DNA of 64,000 bases from Metallyticus violacea (GCA_030762175.1 CM060833.1:72269501-72333500), one strand, 5' to 3'; positions 11,390 through 23,731 are shown, counted from the first letter of the stretch. The notes: generated by a model from the sequence alone, not told the origin. Made by a program: numbers and translations.

Positions 11390-13106
11390 CGTTTACGCAA
11401 CTCCAAAGCCTGACCTGCAAGTGAGTTGGCATTAAAACTCACTCACTTATTCATTTAAAAAGGGTGTTTCTGGTAGATCATCTTAATAAGCAATACGTTA
11501 GTTATGACTTTTACTCAATATATATTAAGATTGTAATTGGCATAATGTATGTGAGATAAACTACGAACTTGTATTGTTCCAGGTAGGGTTCAAATAGAAT
11601 TGCAGCCCCCATGGCTTCTCTGGGCGTCTTCTTCAGCTGGCACTTTCTGGGTTGTTGGCAGAAAAATCTGTAAGTTGGTTTTCATCCATCCTTAGAATAT
11701 GATTTAAATACTGTTCTTTGTTCGCTTCAGTTCTATCACATAGTTTGCATAGTTATGCAATGCAATGTTAATGCATAGTACAGACACTACATAGATCTTG
11801 TCAAATATGTATCGTAGAGAAAAAAATATCAACGGTTGTAATAAAGATACTGGAGAAAGATTTGCAGGAATCAGGACGGGCATTGTCAAATAGAGCGGTA
11901 TAGGAGAAAGAATCAACAGAGATGTCCATCGTGTGAAGAGAAGTGTAATATCTGTCATAATTTATTAGAATGCAGAGAGACTAGATTATTGAGAAATAAT
12001 TTACTTTGGAAAAATAGAGCGTTTTACCAACAGAAGCAATTGGGAATAAGATTCTGAATTTAAGACCAGAGAAAAATTAAAAAGAAATAGGAAGTTATTT
12101 AGGGAAAGTGAGAAAAAAATAGTTGAGGAGAATAACAAATAAGGCGAAGAAGTGAAATTTGCTTTTAATTGTGCGATGACTTCAATATTCTGATAACCAA
12201 GCGTTACGGATATCGGATCAATTTGAAAATCAGCAAGTAAATTGAAGGAGAATTTTAGTAGAAAGATTTATAATTAATAAATATAAAATTGTGTTGGGCG
12301 ATAGATTGAATATTGTTACAGCCTTCTTTTGAGCACTCGCTTATCTTTTTTTTCTAACTGAGCATATAACTGTACATTAGGGACGAACTCGCATTCCTAA
12401 TCCTTAAAAATCTACGTCATCCTAGAATGAAACTCACGGGGGGACTAGGAAATCAAAATAATATATTGACTGAGACATAAATTTATGTTAACGCATTCTT
12501 CAATAACCTAATCACGGTTTAATAGATTTGTAAAAGTGTTACCTCCCTAAGGACACCGCTAGGAGGGCCCATGACCTGGAGTTGCGCATCTTCACCGTTT
12601 CACTTCTCTCGACAGGTTTCTCTTCTGGAAATCGTAGGAAGGAATGGTTTCACTAGCATTACTAATTAGGAGTGGAATCATTTTTTCAGCCTATCTGAAG
12701 ACCCTGCCATTTACATTAGGAGAGAAAGTGTTGTCTTATTATACATTTAAAACGAATAATTTAAAATGTATGATTCTGTATACTGTATTTTCTACTTTGT
12801 ATTTGTTGTATTGAGTATTAAAGTAATTCATTCATTCAGCATTTTCTAGAAGCATTTTATATGAAGTTGAATTTATACAACTCCCTTAATGGTCTCTTGA
12901 CTGGCCAAGAATGGAAACACTATTTTTTTCCTCAAAACTTCAGTATTTTGTGCATAAGTTTTTAACCTCTATATTACATTTACACATCTATCAAGTTACC
13001 TTAAAAAAAAACTTACCTACGCGGGAGTACAGCCTCGTGTGGCTGACCTTATTACGCGACTTTCTTGCAAGTGTCAGACTCGAGAGTGTTTTAAGGGTTT
13101 AGGTTT
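11390..13106. other. Non-coding DNA
   Basis: No gene could be supported. Just right of the minisatellite (about 11410-11450) AGTGAGTT and AACTCACT can form a short hairpin. Open frames at 11704-11958 and 12911-13102 have no recognisable features. Confidence 0.5.
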
Positions 13107-13388
13107 GTTTTATTTAAGAACGCCCTTTAACATATTCGGTCATTAACATTTCATTCAATTCAGGGTGTGAAACGGCCGATAAATTTTCCTCAGAGACCTC
13201 TTCTTTCAAGCTCGAGGCTCTTTGACGTTCCATTAATCTACGACTCGGTACCTACGGCTTTACCTCCCTTCCGAAGTAAGCCATACCTCGTAATTTACGT
13301 CCTAAAAACCCATTAATCCTGTCCGGCATTGAATCCAGGACCTTGGGTCCTCGAGGCAAGTATGGTTACCACCAAGCTACCAGAACCT
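13107..13388 (-). mobile_element. SINE family A, copy 2 (minus strand, old)
   Basis: On the minus strand the tRNA-like head (ending near 13388) reads GGTAGCTTGGTGGTAACCAT then TTGCCTCGAGGACCCAAGG, and the body shows the family core (TATGGCTTACTTCGGAAGGG, GCCGTAGGTACC, GAAACGGCCGATAAATTTTC in complement) and a tail AAATAAAACAAA. It differs from the 5941 copy by many substitutions, including in the anticodon region and B box, so it is clearly older and not transcriptionally competent. Confidence 0.88.
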
Positions 13389-14015
13389 ACCTTTTAAAGG
13401 TTGAGTGGGTGAAATTTGGCCATACATACAATGACGTTGTGCTCAGATTGTAAGGCCTTTACTGACTCTTTGTCATTGTGAGTTATCTGCTCTTTGAACC
13501 GCCACTTTTCGAATAGTTTAAATTTTTCAGATAAACTCTCACACATTTAAATATGTGCGTATACACATCGGCAATTCTTAAGTTAATTATTGTAGTCTTC
13601 ATGTTTGTGATTACAGCTCTCATATTCCGTTCCTTCCTGACCATTCATTAATAAGCGGTCCATTTTGTTGCTATATAAACTATCCGTTTCCCACGTGTTT
13701 TTTATAAAACCGTCCAGTTTGCCTAAAAAGTTTGTATTCTGCAGTTTATTTGAACTTGTCAGTTATGACAGCGTTACATTTTATTCAGAACACTATTAAA
13801 CACTATTATTTCAATCTCATCATTTCTGTATAGTATACTTTTCTCTTTAATCGAATCTGCTTCAGATCTGCGCCACATGAGGAGAAAAGCAGTATCCTTG
13901 TCACATTACGTACAAAAAACAATGACAAAATACATTTAATAAATATAATGCATATATTTTATAGACATGCGCTATACTCATATCAGTAATTATTGGCAAA
14001 ACTATAATGCACCTC
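13389..14015. other. Non-coding DNA
   Basis: AT-rich sequence without a supported gene, RNA or repeat. Confidence 0.5.
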
Positions 14016-14160
14016 CACAGATGCCAAGATCGTTAAGGCACCAAATTGTGAGTGAGAGGTCTGTGGTTCGATTTCCGCATACCGTCCTCCCTGACAGCTT
14101 TTTTCTATGTTGCCCCTTATACCGCCAAGAGTATGCCCGGGTAAAATGATGGCATGAAAT
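14016..14160 (+). mobile_element. SINE family C, copy 1 (tRNA-Ser/Leu-like head)
   Basis: The segment shows an A-box-like AAGATCGTTAAGGCACC, a B box GTGGTTCGATTTCC and then ACCGTCCTCCCTGACAGC. The same order occurs on the minus strand at 22845-22690 (TAGTTAAGGCGCGGAC, AGGTCTGGGGTTCTATTCCC, TCGTCGTCCCTGAT). The GTTAAGGC sequence in the A box is typical of Ser or Leu tRNAs. The tail is not well defined; the right limit is approximate. Confidence 0.65.
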
Positions 14161-14883
14161 TGCATTCCGAAATATGAAAATAAAGTGAAGTTTAGTTGAA
14201 GCTGTAAAATAAGAACTAGAAAACGATCTATCAATAAAGAAAAATACAATTTCATGATATAACGCACAGTAAACAACATCTTTTTTATTCAATTTAGTTT
14301 AAACAACTGCAGATTAAATTGTTTCACACAAACAAAGTCTATTATATTTTATTTGCATTGATTAAATAACGAAGTAGATTAAGTTTGGAGCGATTTTTCA
14401 CACACACTGTAACCTTGTATTTAGCCGGCGCGAAAACTGGAGCACTATTGGTCGAACTGAAATTGCTGCAGAGTTCTGTCTCCTACATAAAGGACATCGA
14501 TAAAGCGTATTGAAGTGCGCTAGTGTGGTACATGGCACATGTTATGATTGTGAAAATAAAGTTGTATTAGTAAAGTCACGTCTGTCTCCATTTTGACCTA
14601 ATTTCTTTTCCGTTGACTCTCTTGTACCTTGCAGTTGTATGTATTAACCCAATTTTTCTCCACTTCCATTGTAGAACTGAAAGGTTTTTAGAGAAATTCT
14701 TGCTAATTCGATTCTATTATGCTTCTAAGGTGTTTATGTTGTTAATATGTATAATATACAGCACAATAAAAGATTTCTCTACAAGCACTAATATAAATTT
14801 CCTAAATGTTTAAGGGATAGGTAAAATCAAGTCATATTCTTAATAAGGATGTCAAATGATATGTATTGAGAAAACAGACATTT
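14161..14883. other. Non-coding DNA
   Basis: No gene or repeat family is recognised between SINE C copy 1 and the tandem duplication. Confidence 0.5.
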
Positions 14884-15119
14884 ATCCTAATTAACTGTAA
14901 AAGAAGCTGCAAATCAGTCTACCAAAAACCTTTGCACTTTTTCACTTCGTATGTAGAGGAGGAAAAACAGAAATGATTTATAAGTTATCTCTAACAAACC
15001 AATCCTAATTAACTGTAAAAGAAGCTGCAAATCAGTCTACCAAAAACCTTTGCACTTTTTCACTTCGTATGTAGAGGAGGAAAAACAGAAATGATTTATA
15101 AGTTATCTCTAACAAACCA
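14884..15119. repeat. Perfect 118-bp tandem duplication
   Basis: The segment starting ATCCTAATTAACTGTAAAAG at 14884 is repeated immediately at 15002 and runs identically to the ...CTAACAAACCA end at about 15119. No mismatch was seen between the copies, so the event is very recent or an assembly artefact. Nothing coding lies within it. Confidence 0.95.
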
Positions 15120-15489
15120 ATGCTACATAATGGAGTTGCCTATAATTTTAGTAGCTGAAACACGCTGTACACATATTTTGCGTGTGATTTCTGGGATAAT
15201 GCATAAATGATATATGTGAATTATCTGGTAACAAAATTCAAATATCCTTATTAACGAGCAAGATGGGAGGCTTTGTCCGTGTGGGGTGTTCATTATTTTA
15301 AATGGTTAATGTATTAGAGGAAGTGATAACTCCAAGATGGTAAATTTACGTATATTCCAATAAATGGGGTTGAATGCATGCATTGCAAACATGCTTTGCC
15401 CTTTGAAAGTTTTCGAATAGGCATTTTAGTGCTTTTGACAAATAAAGAAAAATCAAACATGTCTAACAATAAGTAGAGATCCTGTTCCT

Positions 15490-15795
15490 CTCATTGCTGC
15501 AGCCCGTGGTGAGCCTCGGCCTGCCGCAGCGACCTCTGCATTCTCTACCTCCGTCTCACGGCTTCAGTAATGCAGGAGGACATGCCGGCATCCAGCCTGT
15601 CGCCTATCAAGCTCCCTAGATCAACAAACCACCTCTCTCTCTCTGAAAGCTTCCCATTGTTCTCATGAGGCTAGGTGGACCCCATTCCAGACACCCCTAA
15701 CTCAGAAAAATTCCTAAGCAGGTACTGGGATTCGAACCGTCCCTCCCGGCCAGCAGTCAACAACGCTAACTAGTAAACCAAGGAGGTCGCCGCTG
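15490..15795 (-). mobile_element. SINE family E, single copy (tRNA-like head, GC-rich body)
   Basis: On the minus strand the right end gives a tRNA-like head: GACCTCCTTGGTTTACTAGT followed by TAGCGTTGTTGACTGC (A box and anticodon region) and GACGGTTCGAATCCCAGTAC (B box). The body is much more GC-rich than its surroundings (GGTGTCTGGAATGGGGTCCA, CTAGCCTCATGAGAAC, GGTCGCTGCGGCAGGCC). This is the composition and order of a tRNA-derived SINE. No second copy was found in the window, so the 3' limit near 15490 is a guess based on composition. Confidence 0.65.
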
Positions 15796-16079
15796 TAGTA
15801 TTTAGGTACACACAAATAAAACCCAATTTAGTTCCAATATGTGCACATAATTATATTTTTATTCACTCGTTGTTAGCACCTTTTATCATACGACAAATAT
15901 CAATTCTGTAATCAAGCTACTCCCAAACGCAAAATAACACGATATTGGCATATCGATTGTCTCCACACCAGCAGAAGAAAGTCTTCAAGTCGCCCAGGTC
16001 ATTTGATTAAGGAGGTTCATACAGCTAACGTTCCCTCATTAGCCGAAGCCGCATTTAGCTAAATAGAGGGCCTCTTCAT

Positions 16080-16745
16080 CAGCCGAGATAGTCATTCGTT
16101 TCGTGCTGGCGTACTGCAGTGTGAAAATGGAATGGTGCCCCATCTTGCTGGAAAATGAATATATCATTCTCTCCAGCTACGGCATCAGCCATTCGTTTAA
16201 CATGTCTAGTTAAGTCACTCCTTTTATATTGCTTTCTGCGAAGAAAATTTGACCGTACGAATTGCTTTGCAAAATAACACAGAGAACATTCATTTTCGGC
16301 GATGCCCGCACATGTTCACGTAAGTGTGAGGATTCTCAGTCTCACAAGTCCTGATGATCTTGCAACTTACTTGGGAGGTGACCTGGTCACTGAACATCAA
16401 GTTCTTAGCGAAGAGCCGATTGCATTTCACAGCAGAAGTGGTCAAACGGTCTCATTGCTAACACTGCAGGCGGTATAGACCTATTTGAAAGCGCTGACAT
16501 GCACATGCCACACAGAGAAAGCGCTTCTCTGCGCTTTGATGTTTCAGACTGCACTGATAAGCTTTCCTAATGCGCTGCACATTGTCTTCAGAGACCGGAA
16601 TCACCTTAACAGCGTGTCTAACGGCGTACGATTCGAAACTTATGAAGATGCTATTTCTACCCATCCGTTTGTTTGTATTGCATTTGCCATGCATACACCT
16701 ACAAGACTTCCATAACCATACAATAGCTTTTGAGAAAATCAATAA
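16080..16745 (-). pseudogene. DUF4817-type transposase, internal fragment, decayed
   Basis: On the minus strand the translation passes through the end of the DNA-binding region (EDNVQRIRKAYQCSLKHQSA, matching the 'VERVREAFQRSPKKS' type of sequence in this family), then KLMFSDQV-like at the first catalytic block (the expected acidic residue after SD is Q), ENPHTYVNMCGHRRK, and QQDGAPFHF, the second catalytic block with its Asp retained. The third block (WPPRSPDL) is not found, so the C-terminus is lost. Frame changes and stops occur repeatedly. It is the same broad family as the copies at 2.1-2.8 and 26.4-27.2 kb but covers different parts, so these are independent insertions. Confidence 0.75.
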
Positions 16746-16887
16746 AATTAATATCTCTTGAAAATGACAACTTGGAAATCAGATTTTTCCCTAATAAAAC
16801 TTTGTTTAATTACAAATATCGCCTTAATGTTAAAATAAAGATTGTTATGTATGTTTTGCCTATAGTAAATTCATGAAAATGCTCGAC

Positions 16888-16931
16888 TTTTTTTGTTTTG
16901 TTTTTGTTTTGTTTTTGTTTTTGTTTTTGTT
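16888..16931. repeat. (TTTTG)n-like low-complexity tract
   Basis: Repeated GTTTTT and GTTTT units over about 44 nt. Confidence 0.9.
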
Positions 16932-19900
16932 ATGCTACTCAGACTAAAACTTTAATTTTAACCCTAAAACTTTTAATTAGAAGGGAAATATACTTATTTT
17001 ACGTGCAACGATGTTTGGATTTAAAAAGTACATTTGCATAAATTCAGTCTTTATTTTCTCAATGGCATACAAGAGACAAGTAAATTTAACTTATACATCA
17101 CACACTTCACTTCCTAAATCCTCAGTATTAGAAACTTGCCAAACTGATCCAGAAGCTTTTGAAAATGAGGCTGCTCTTCAGACAAAATTGCCGAAAGATA
17201 TTTTATAATGTAGTTTTCAGAGGAATTTAATTTGTGTAAGTTCTGTTTAGGTTAGTTTCATCAAACTTAGCTCTCTCTTTGATTATGAATGTTAACTAAT
17301 GCATTGTTCATTGTGATATTTTATCTGTGTTAAATACTTTTGTAAGAGGCCGCTTTCCATTTTTCTTGCTCTGATGGAAAGGGTTTCTTAAGATTTTTAA
17401 TCATGCTCTGTTTCACTTTAACTTGGTTTTAATTGGTTTTGCATTATGCCTATCTAATCATCAGCTGTGTACACAATATTCTGTTTTACATTTATTTAGC
17501 TCAATTTTGAGGAAAATCCAAATCAAATGCCACCTACAAATGTCCTTTTTGTTGGATGTACATTACGATGTACCTTTAGGTAAATCTATCATAATACTTA
17601 ACAATGGTGTTATTTCCGTTTAATCTCGTGGTATGCCTACTTTCCAGAACAACACAGGACTATGAACTTGTATTCTTATGAAAGTCAATATGGGAAAATT
17701 TTCAGAAACTTGAATTCTTTTGAATGTTACAAGATATCGCTCAGCTAGACGATTGCAACGATATATAGTGGCAAAGTGTGGATTTGTGCTGCAATGGAAC
17801 TGTCAGTTTGCAACTCCTGAAATCATCTAAACCATTCCATTCATACTCATTCTGTATTTCCAGTAAATACCTGCTTGGAGTCAGAAATTAAATGCACATT
17901 CTACAGTTGTACGGCTAAATTGGGACACAAATCTTTCTTAAAAGGGAAACCTCAAATATCTTTTAAGTAAAATTTTAATTAATCGCTTAAGAAAGCGTTA
18001 TACCTAATGACAGTAAAAGAAAGATATATAAAATCTATAAACTAATGATTTTTCTGGCGTTAACAAATCGTGTCTCACTATTCGCCATGAACGAAAATAA
18101 TTATTTTAATTGTTGGCTGTCGTGGATATTTTCAGCTGCATTAGCTCTTCTTCCATTGCCTATGTTTCCACGTACTACCACCGCTGCCATCTGTGTCAAA
18201 AGCATGAACCTTTTTAATGATAGCTGTGGAGACAAAAAAAAAAAAAGTTTCTCTCGCTTTGAAAGGTCTTTACGCTGGTACAGAGGATGAAAAGCTTCTA
18301 TAATAGCAGACGCCGTGTGAAAAGTTAGCTCCTGCTCTACTCAGAGCTTATTGTATACCGCAGCATTAAGTGCATCAAGCAAACACGACTCCATTTAATC
18401 TTAGAACAGTACAATTTGTTTACCTTCTCTTAATACTGAAAGTTACAAAACTCTTAATTTAATTTAATTGTGTTTTAAAGAAGAGAACAATTCCATAATT
18501 AAAACGATTGTCATTTCTTTTCCATGTATAAGCAGTTGCATTGGCATGGGGAAAAATATTGAAGAATGGTGTTACATGATATAAATAAACCTACTTTTCT
18601 GGTATTGTTAATATTAGTTTAATTACATGTTTTCATGAAATATTGAGCATATATATTGTTTATGTTGTTGTAGTGTACTCATTAATTATTAGGGAAAAGG
18701 TTCGTTAGCGGCGGTTAGTCGTCAGTTACGTACAAAAATTCTAGAAGCAAGTCTTGTGCTCTAATCTGATTGTTAGTTGGGAGTTCCCCCCCCCCCATGT
18801 AGCAAGTTCCACCTTCCCTCCAGTTCGGAAACATGTAAGATTAGGTGTGTAGCAATGATAACTCTCAACTCTCACTTTTTGATAAACTGGAGGAAGAATG
18901 TATTACATTTTATAATGTGATCTAATGAAAAACAGAGGTTTGATTTAACAAACTTCCCTTTAATTACTTTGTCCAGCTATTTATAATGTTCTGTTAGGTT
19001 AAACTTCTTCATAATTTCACTAACGTAATATTTGTAGACAAAAGAATCAATGATTCTGACAATATGTATATTAAATAATATTCGAAGTTATGATTGTATC
19101 TACATAAAAATATGTTTAATATTAACTATAAAATAAAATTAACTTTTATAAGTTTGACGTATGTACTTAAATTTGTGTTTGTTTAAAAGAAAATAAACTC
19201 ATTTTCAATCAATTGCACTAAAAGTTATGTAATAGCTAACATAGCAGAAAAACACAGGATATCCAGCTGCTATATCTCTATATTCCTTTGATATTTTTGT
19301 TGTCTGTGCTGCCAAAATCATACTTTATTTGCAAGAGCAAAATATACAATCAAAGAGTATTGATTTCAATAGTGACTTCTGTAGAGGCATAAAAGCTTTC
19401 TGTTTTGTTATTTTAAAGAATAGATAAAAGAGCATTCGGATCTAAATGTAGTATTATTTTTAAAATCTTTTCAAAATTATTTGTCGTTCTATTAGTATAA
19501 TTGTCTCCAAAGAAGATATCATTATTTTCATAAGCTCTTTTTACATAATTATGAACATAGGTGGTCAAATGATAACTCTCTGCAAAACAGGAGAATGAAT
19601 AAATCAACATCACTAATTCTACTGGCTAAATGTAATTTTAGACTTAAAATGGAAGAAACTGATTATGTGAAGGAGGAAGGTGATGATGGATTTGAAGAAA
19701 AGAAAAACAAACAAACAAAACACTTCTGAGTTTTGTGGATTAAGATGTTCCAATCATTTTGAGTTTGCAAAAAAATCATCCATAAAGTCAAAACCAATAG
19801 AAATTGCTGTAATACTTGAAATTTGAGGCCAGAGAAATAAGAATTTGAGCATATTAATAATGTTTTCATATTTTATTATATGACAATTTTTGAAAGTTGA

Positions 19901-20683
19901 TATTTTTCAAATTTAATTCTCTCGCTCAACTAATTTCGTTTCCTACTAAAGTTGTGATTCGGATTATTTCGCCACGAATAACCCCCAAAAATCATTTAAA
20001 ATGTAATAACCTTAAAAAATTGTTTTATTTAATTTAATCTAGCTTGTATCAGCATAAAATTAATTTAGGTTGGATAGAAAGGAATTTATTTGCTGAATTT
20101 TTTTTCTGAATTGCATTTCAGTCCCCTCACTTTTGTCATATAGTTTTAAATTGTTGTTAACAAACAGCAAAGTAATTAAATTCGCAATCTTTTGCAGAGA
20201 ATATGAATTTCTTTTGTGTTATTAAATGATTTTTCTCTACCTAATCGTAATCTTCCCTAGAGAATTACACTTTTAATGACTTACAGAAAAATGATGTCAT
20301 TGTTGACCAGCTATTCGTTCAGGTAAGCAAGTCTTAAGAGGCAGGACTAATTTGACTATACCAAGTCCAAACTAATTTTCTGGAAACGAACTTAAAAATG
20401 TATCAAGTTTCAATTGCATTGCAGAAAATAAAATGTCCAACTCTTGAAGCCTGTCTTTCAAGTCCACTTCGGTACAGAGCCTTGCTCACATAAAAGAACA
20501 CGGACTGTTTTATGTTCAATAAGCTAGAGTTGAGTTATATACACTTTCATCAGAAAACATTTTACGTGTATGAAGTTATCTCAGCGGTGTTGTAAGGATC
20601 AACGGTGCAAGAAGTCAAGAGGCTCGACCCCAGTTTATACTCTTTATTTTAATTTTCCTTTTTTTTATGAATAGAATTCCTTA
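16932..20683. other. AT-rich non-coding DNA
   Basis: No gene could be supported. It contains a run of 11 C at 18786-18796 and several chance frames (17011-17208, 18045-18290, 19663-19869) without recognisable domains. Confidence 0.5.
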
Positions 20684-20685
20684 TA

Positions 20686-22011
20686 CGAGGTCTGTTCAAA
20701 AAGTATCGCAAATTTTGTGTTTTTTCAAAAAGTATTCATTTATTCATGAATATATATTTTGTCCCCTTCAAAGTAATCCCCACCAGATATTATACACTTG
20801 TGCCAACGTTTTTTCCAATCCTCGAAGCACTTTAAAAAATAGTTTTTTGTGATCTTGTTCAGCTCCTCCTTCGATGCCGTCTTTATCTCCTCAATCGTGG
20901 CGTAGCGTCGTCCTTTCATGGGCCTCTTCAGTTTTGGGGACAAAAAAGGGTCATAGGGGGCCAGGTCTGGGGAGTACGGTGGCTGCGGCATCATAAAAGT
21001 GTTGTTTTTGCCCAAAAATTCGCGCACAAGCAACGTTGTGTGAGCAGGGGCGTTATCATGGTGCAAAAGCCAATTTTTGTTCTTCCACAAATCCGGGCGT
21101 TTCTGGCGGATTGCTTCGTCCAAATTGCGCATAACTTGCAGGTAATATTCCTTATTGACCGTTCTACCCTGTGGCAAGAACTCATGATGCACCACGCCCC
21201 TGCAATTGAAGAAAACTGTAAGCAAAACCTTCACATTCGACCGAACTTGGCGCGCTTTTTTGGGTCTTGGCTCGTGTAGCAGCATCCATTGGGATGATTG
21301 AGCTTTAGTTACCACGTCATAACCATAAACCCCATGATTCGTCACCAGTTATGACCCTCTGGAGCAAATTTGGGTCGTCGCGGAGAGAGTTCAACAGCTC
21401 CTTAGCAACGTTAATGCGATGGTGTTTTTGGTCGAAATTGAGCAACTTTGGTACGAATTTTACGGCGACCCGTCTCATGCCCAAATCATTGGTAAAAATC
21501 GAATGGCACGAGCCAATCGATATGTTTAGGTCCTCAGTAACTTCTCTAACGGTGATTCGACGATTGGCCAATACTATTTTCTTCACTTCTTCAATGTTTT
21601 CGTCTGTTGTTGACGAGCTCGGGCGCCCGGGACGCTCTTCGTCGTTCACATCTTCTCGACCCTCTGAGAATATTTTGTACCACCGATAAACGTTGCTTTG
21701 GTCCAAGGTAGGTAGCTTCACCATATACCGCAGTCAACATTCGGAATGCATCCGCGCACTTAATTTTGTTTTTCACACAAAATTTGATACAGATTCTTTG
21801 TTCCATTTTTTGGAATAGGCAAAAATCGAAGACGAGCCAAAACACGTCCAAGCAAAATAGCTGTCAACAATTAACTGAACATTCCAAATGACCGAGCTTG
21901 TCAACATAAGTGAGGGACATGAGTACCAACATAACGTCACAAAACAATCGAAAATCGAATATACGTAGCCCGCGGAATTCAAAATTCACGATACTTTTTG
22001 AAGAGACCTCG
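20686..22011 (-). mobile_element. Complete mariner transposon with intact ends
   Basis: The element is 1326 bp, the usual mariner size. The left end begins CGAGGTCTGTTCAAAAAGTA and the right end, read inward on the minus strand, begins CGAGGTCTCTTCAAAAAGTA; about 29 of the first 32 positions match. Each end abuts a TA dinucleotide (20684-20685 and 22012-22013), the target duplication made by all Tc1/mariner elements. A single transposase gene occupies the minus strand and is broken by two small frameshifts only. Ends are good enough to be mobilised in trans if an active relative exists elsewhere in the genome. Confidence 0.95.
20740..21806 (-). pseudogene. Mariner transposase (D34D), two frameshifts
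   Basis: The reading frame starts at the ATG at 21806 (MEQRICIKFCVKNKIK) and ends at 20740, about 350 codons, which is normal for a mariner transposase. An N-terminal paired helix-turn-helix domain (residues about 1-110) binds the terminal repeats, and the DDE catalytic domain follows. VITGDESW near 21341 holds the first Asp, WLLHHDNAPAH the second, and YSPDLAPYD the third; exactly 34 residues separate the second and third, the mariner signature. The gene is broken twice: by a 4-bp repeat (GGTAGGTA at 21707-21714, read as one extra 4-bp unit) and by an extra C in the CCCC run at 21330-21333. Outside these sites there are no stops, so the copy died recently. The usual CDFF after the third block is YDPF here. 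Confidence 0.93.
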
Positions 22012-22013
22012 TA

Positions 22014-22689
22014 TGTGTCAGTTTTATTTCCAACGCTTGATATTTTTTTTTACGTGTAATGCAATATTTGATCCAACTAGTCGTAGACAAAAAAAAAAAA
22101 AAAAAAACGCCTGTGGTGCCTCAGTAGTAAAAACGGGGTTAAACACTGTTAAAAAAAAAGTAGACAAAAAGTGTGCGATTATATTTTCGTATGATTATAA
22201 TATATTTATAAACGGGCACAGGTAACAAATATGTGATACGACACACTAAAAGCACAACTAATGGCACAAATTCGCTCTACCTTTGAACGCAGCTTTATCG
22301 AATGCCACCGACGATACCCGAAGCTGAGAAAACTAAGCGAACCATATTATTTACCTGCCGGGATCAATGATAATGGTGGACATTATGCCTCACTATTCTT
22401 AAGCTGCATTCTTATAAAACAGATGAAGAATACTAAAAGTGAAATAACTTAAATAAAAGTTATAAAATAAAAATGGCATATATATAAATGGCTGTCATAT
22501 TAAATACCACTAGATATTAGTCATTCATAGAGATAACTTTTAATAGTGTTTAACGCTCGTTTTTACTACAGAGGCACCACAGGCAGTGAACACTGGTGAT
22601 ACGTGAGATGAAATGATAAACTGGGAAAGGATTTTGTTTTAAGGAAGAACCGTTCCAGGTCTAAGTTTAGGGTACCTAAGCAGCAATTG
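22014..22689. other. Non-coding DNA with poly-A runs
   Basis: No gene is supported. An A-rich run at 22088-22107 and the neighbouring GCCTGTGGTGCCTCAGTAGT have an imperfect inverted counterpart at about 22560-22590 (ACTACAGAGGCACCACAGGC), which suggests a fold-back relic described in the findings. Confidence 0.45.
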
Positions 22690-22845
22690 CTTAATTGCTT
22701 AATTGCCATTTATGCCATTTATGAGGACTGGGGAAAACTTGGAAAAAAATACTTAAATCAGGGACGACGATTCTGGTGGGAATAGAACCCCAGACCTCCC
22801 GCTCACGAGTCCGCGCCTTAACTATTTCGGCCACCCGAGGCGGTA
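22690..22845 (-). mobile_element. SINE family C, copy 2 (minus strand)
   Basis: On the minus strand from 22845: CCTCGGGTGGCCGAAATAGT, TAAGGCGCGGACTCGTGAGC, then AGGTCTGGGGTTCTATTCCC (B box with one change) and TCGTCGTCCCTGATTTAAGT. GTGGCCGA...TTAAGGC is the D-arm pattern of Ser or Leu tRNAs. The tail ends with short direct repeats of ATGCCATTT and TTAATTGC near 22690-22720. It matches the 14016-14160 segment in order and spacing. Confidence 0.75.
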
Positions 22846-23016
22846 TACAGAAATCATGTCCAAGATGTAAATATAAAGTTGATTTAGAACGTAAATGGGC
22901 CATCTTCTGAAAATAAAATGTATTTTCATAAAGTCACTGTAGTATAAATGTATTTCATAAGTAGGACGGTTTTAAAAGTTTTAAATACACTTTAAACACA
23001 GTCATAAGGTATTTTT

Positions 23017-23418
23017 TCATTTCTTTAAAGTTGAATTCGGTTGTATTTGATTGTTTGGAGAAAAGTACTTCGGTACTTTAGCTTTGCTCACGGCTGGCCG
23101 TTTATACCTACGCCCAATAAGGCATCTCCGTGAGGAAGGGATGATGTGAGGGAGACATCGAATGACAAGGATCCAGTGGGGGTAATTGCGCGGACATGGA
23201 CATACGTTTCCTGACAGAACATCTGCGACCTCCTCCCACAAGGAGTTCGAGCCCTCCAAAAGGTCCGCTTTTGTATCAAATGCCGAAGCAGGAACCTTTC
23301 CAAAGCACAAGCTACCATCACACCGCACCAGTCCATCTCGCTCTGTTAAGAATGGAATAAAATGAGAAAGAGGAAAATTGTTGAAAAGAAAATATGTCAG
23401 ATATTTTGCAATTCCCAA
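23017..23418 (-). other. Unassigned GC-richer segment with a 133-codon open frame
   Basis: A 400-bp patch is distinctly richer in GC than its flanks and is open in two minus-strand frames. The longer frame (TERDGLVRCDGSLCFGKVPA and on) shows no domain I recognise. The composition break and its position between two SINEs suggest a repeat or a transposon fragment rather than an exon, and no splice sites of quality flank it. A true exon cannot be ruled out. Confidence 0.3.
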
Positions 23419-23555
23419 ATTCTTTTCATGTTGATAAATGTAATGGTACCAATTTCAGATGAAAGTAAAATAAGACTTTTGAGTACCCAGATAACTAAAT
23501 ATCGTTTGGTATAAATTTTGGGTATTCTCTTTGGATATTATTTCATTTAATACAC

Positions 23556-23731
23556 CTGGTCGGTCGGTCACTTCAGAAGGGAAGTAAAGCTGTGGGTCCC
23601 ATGCAGTAGATTTATGGCACTTAAAGAACCTCAGAGACCTCTGAGCAAAATTTGTCGACCGTTTCATGCCCTGAATTGAATAAGACACTGATGACCTGAA
23701 ATGTTAAAGGGCGTCCGTAAATAAACCAAAT
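23556..23731 (+). mobile_element. SINE family A, copy 3 (5'-truncated)
   Basis: The copy lacks the tRNA head and begins within the body: TTCAGAAGGGAAGTAAAGCT, GTGGGTCCCATG, CAAAATTTGTCGACCGTTTC, CTGATGACCTGAAATGTTAA, and a tail CGTCCGTAAATAAACC. The 5' truncation fits incomplete reverse transcription. Some internal bases are also missing compared with the 5941 copy. Confidence 0.88.

Noticed and set aside
23017..23418. Exon of a host gene
   Set aside because: Two frames are equally open, no good splice sites flank it, and it sits amid repeats; left as unassigned.
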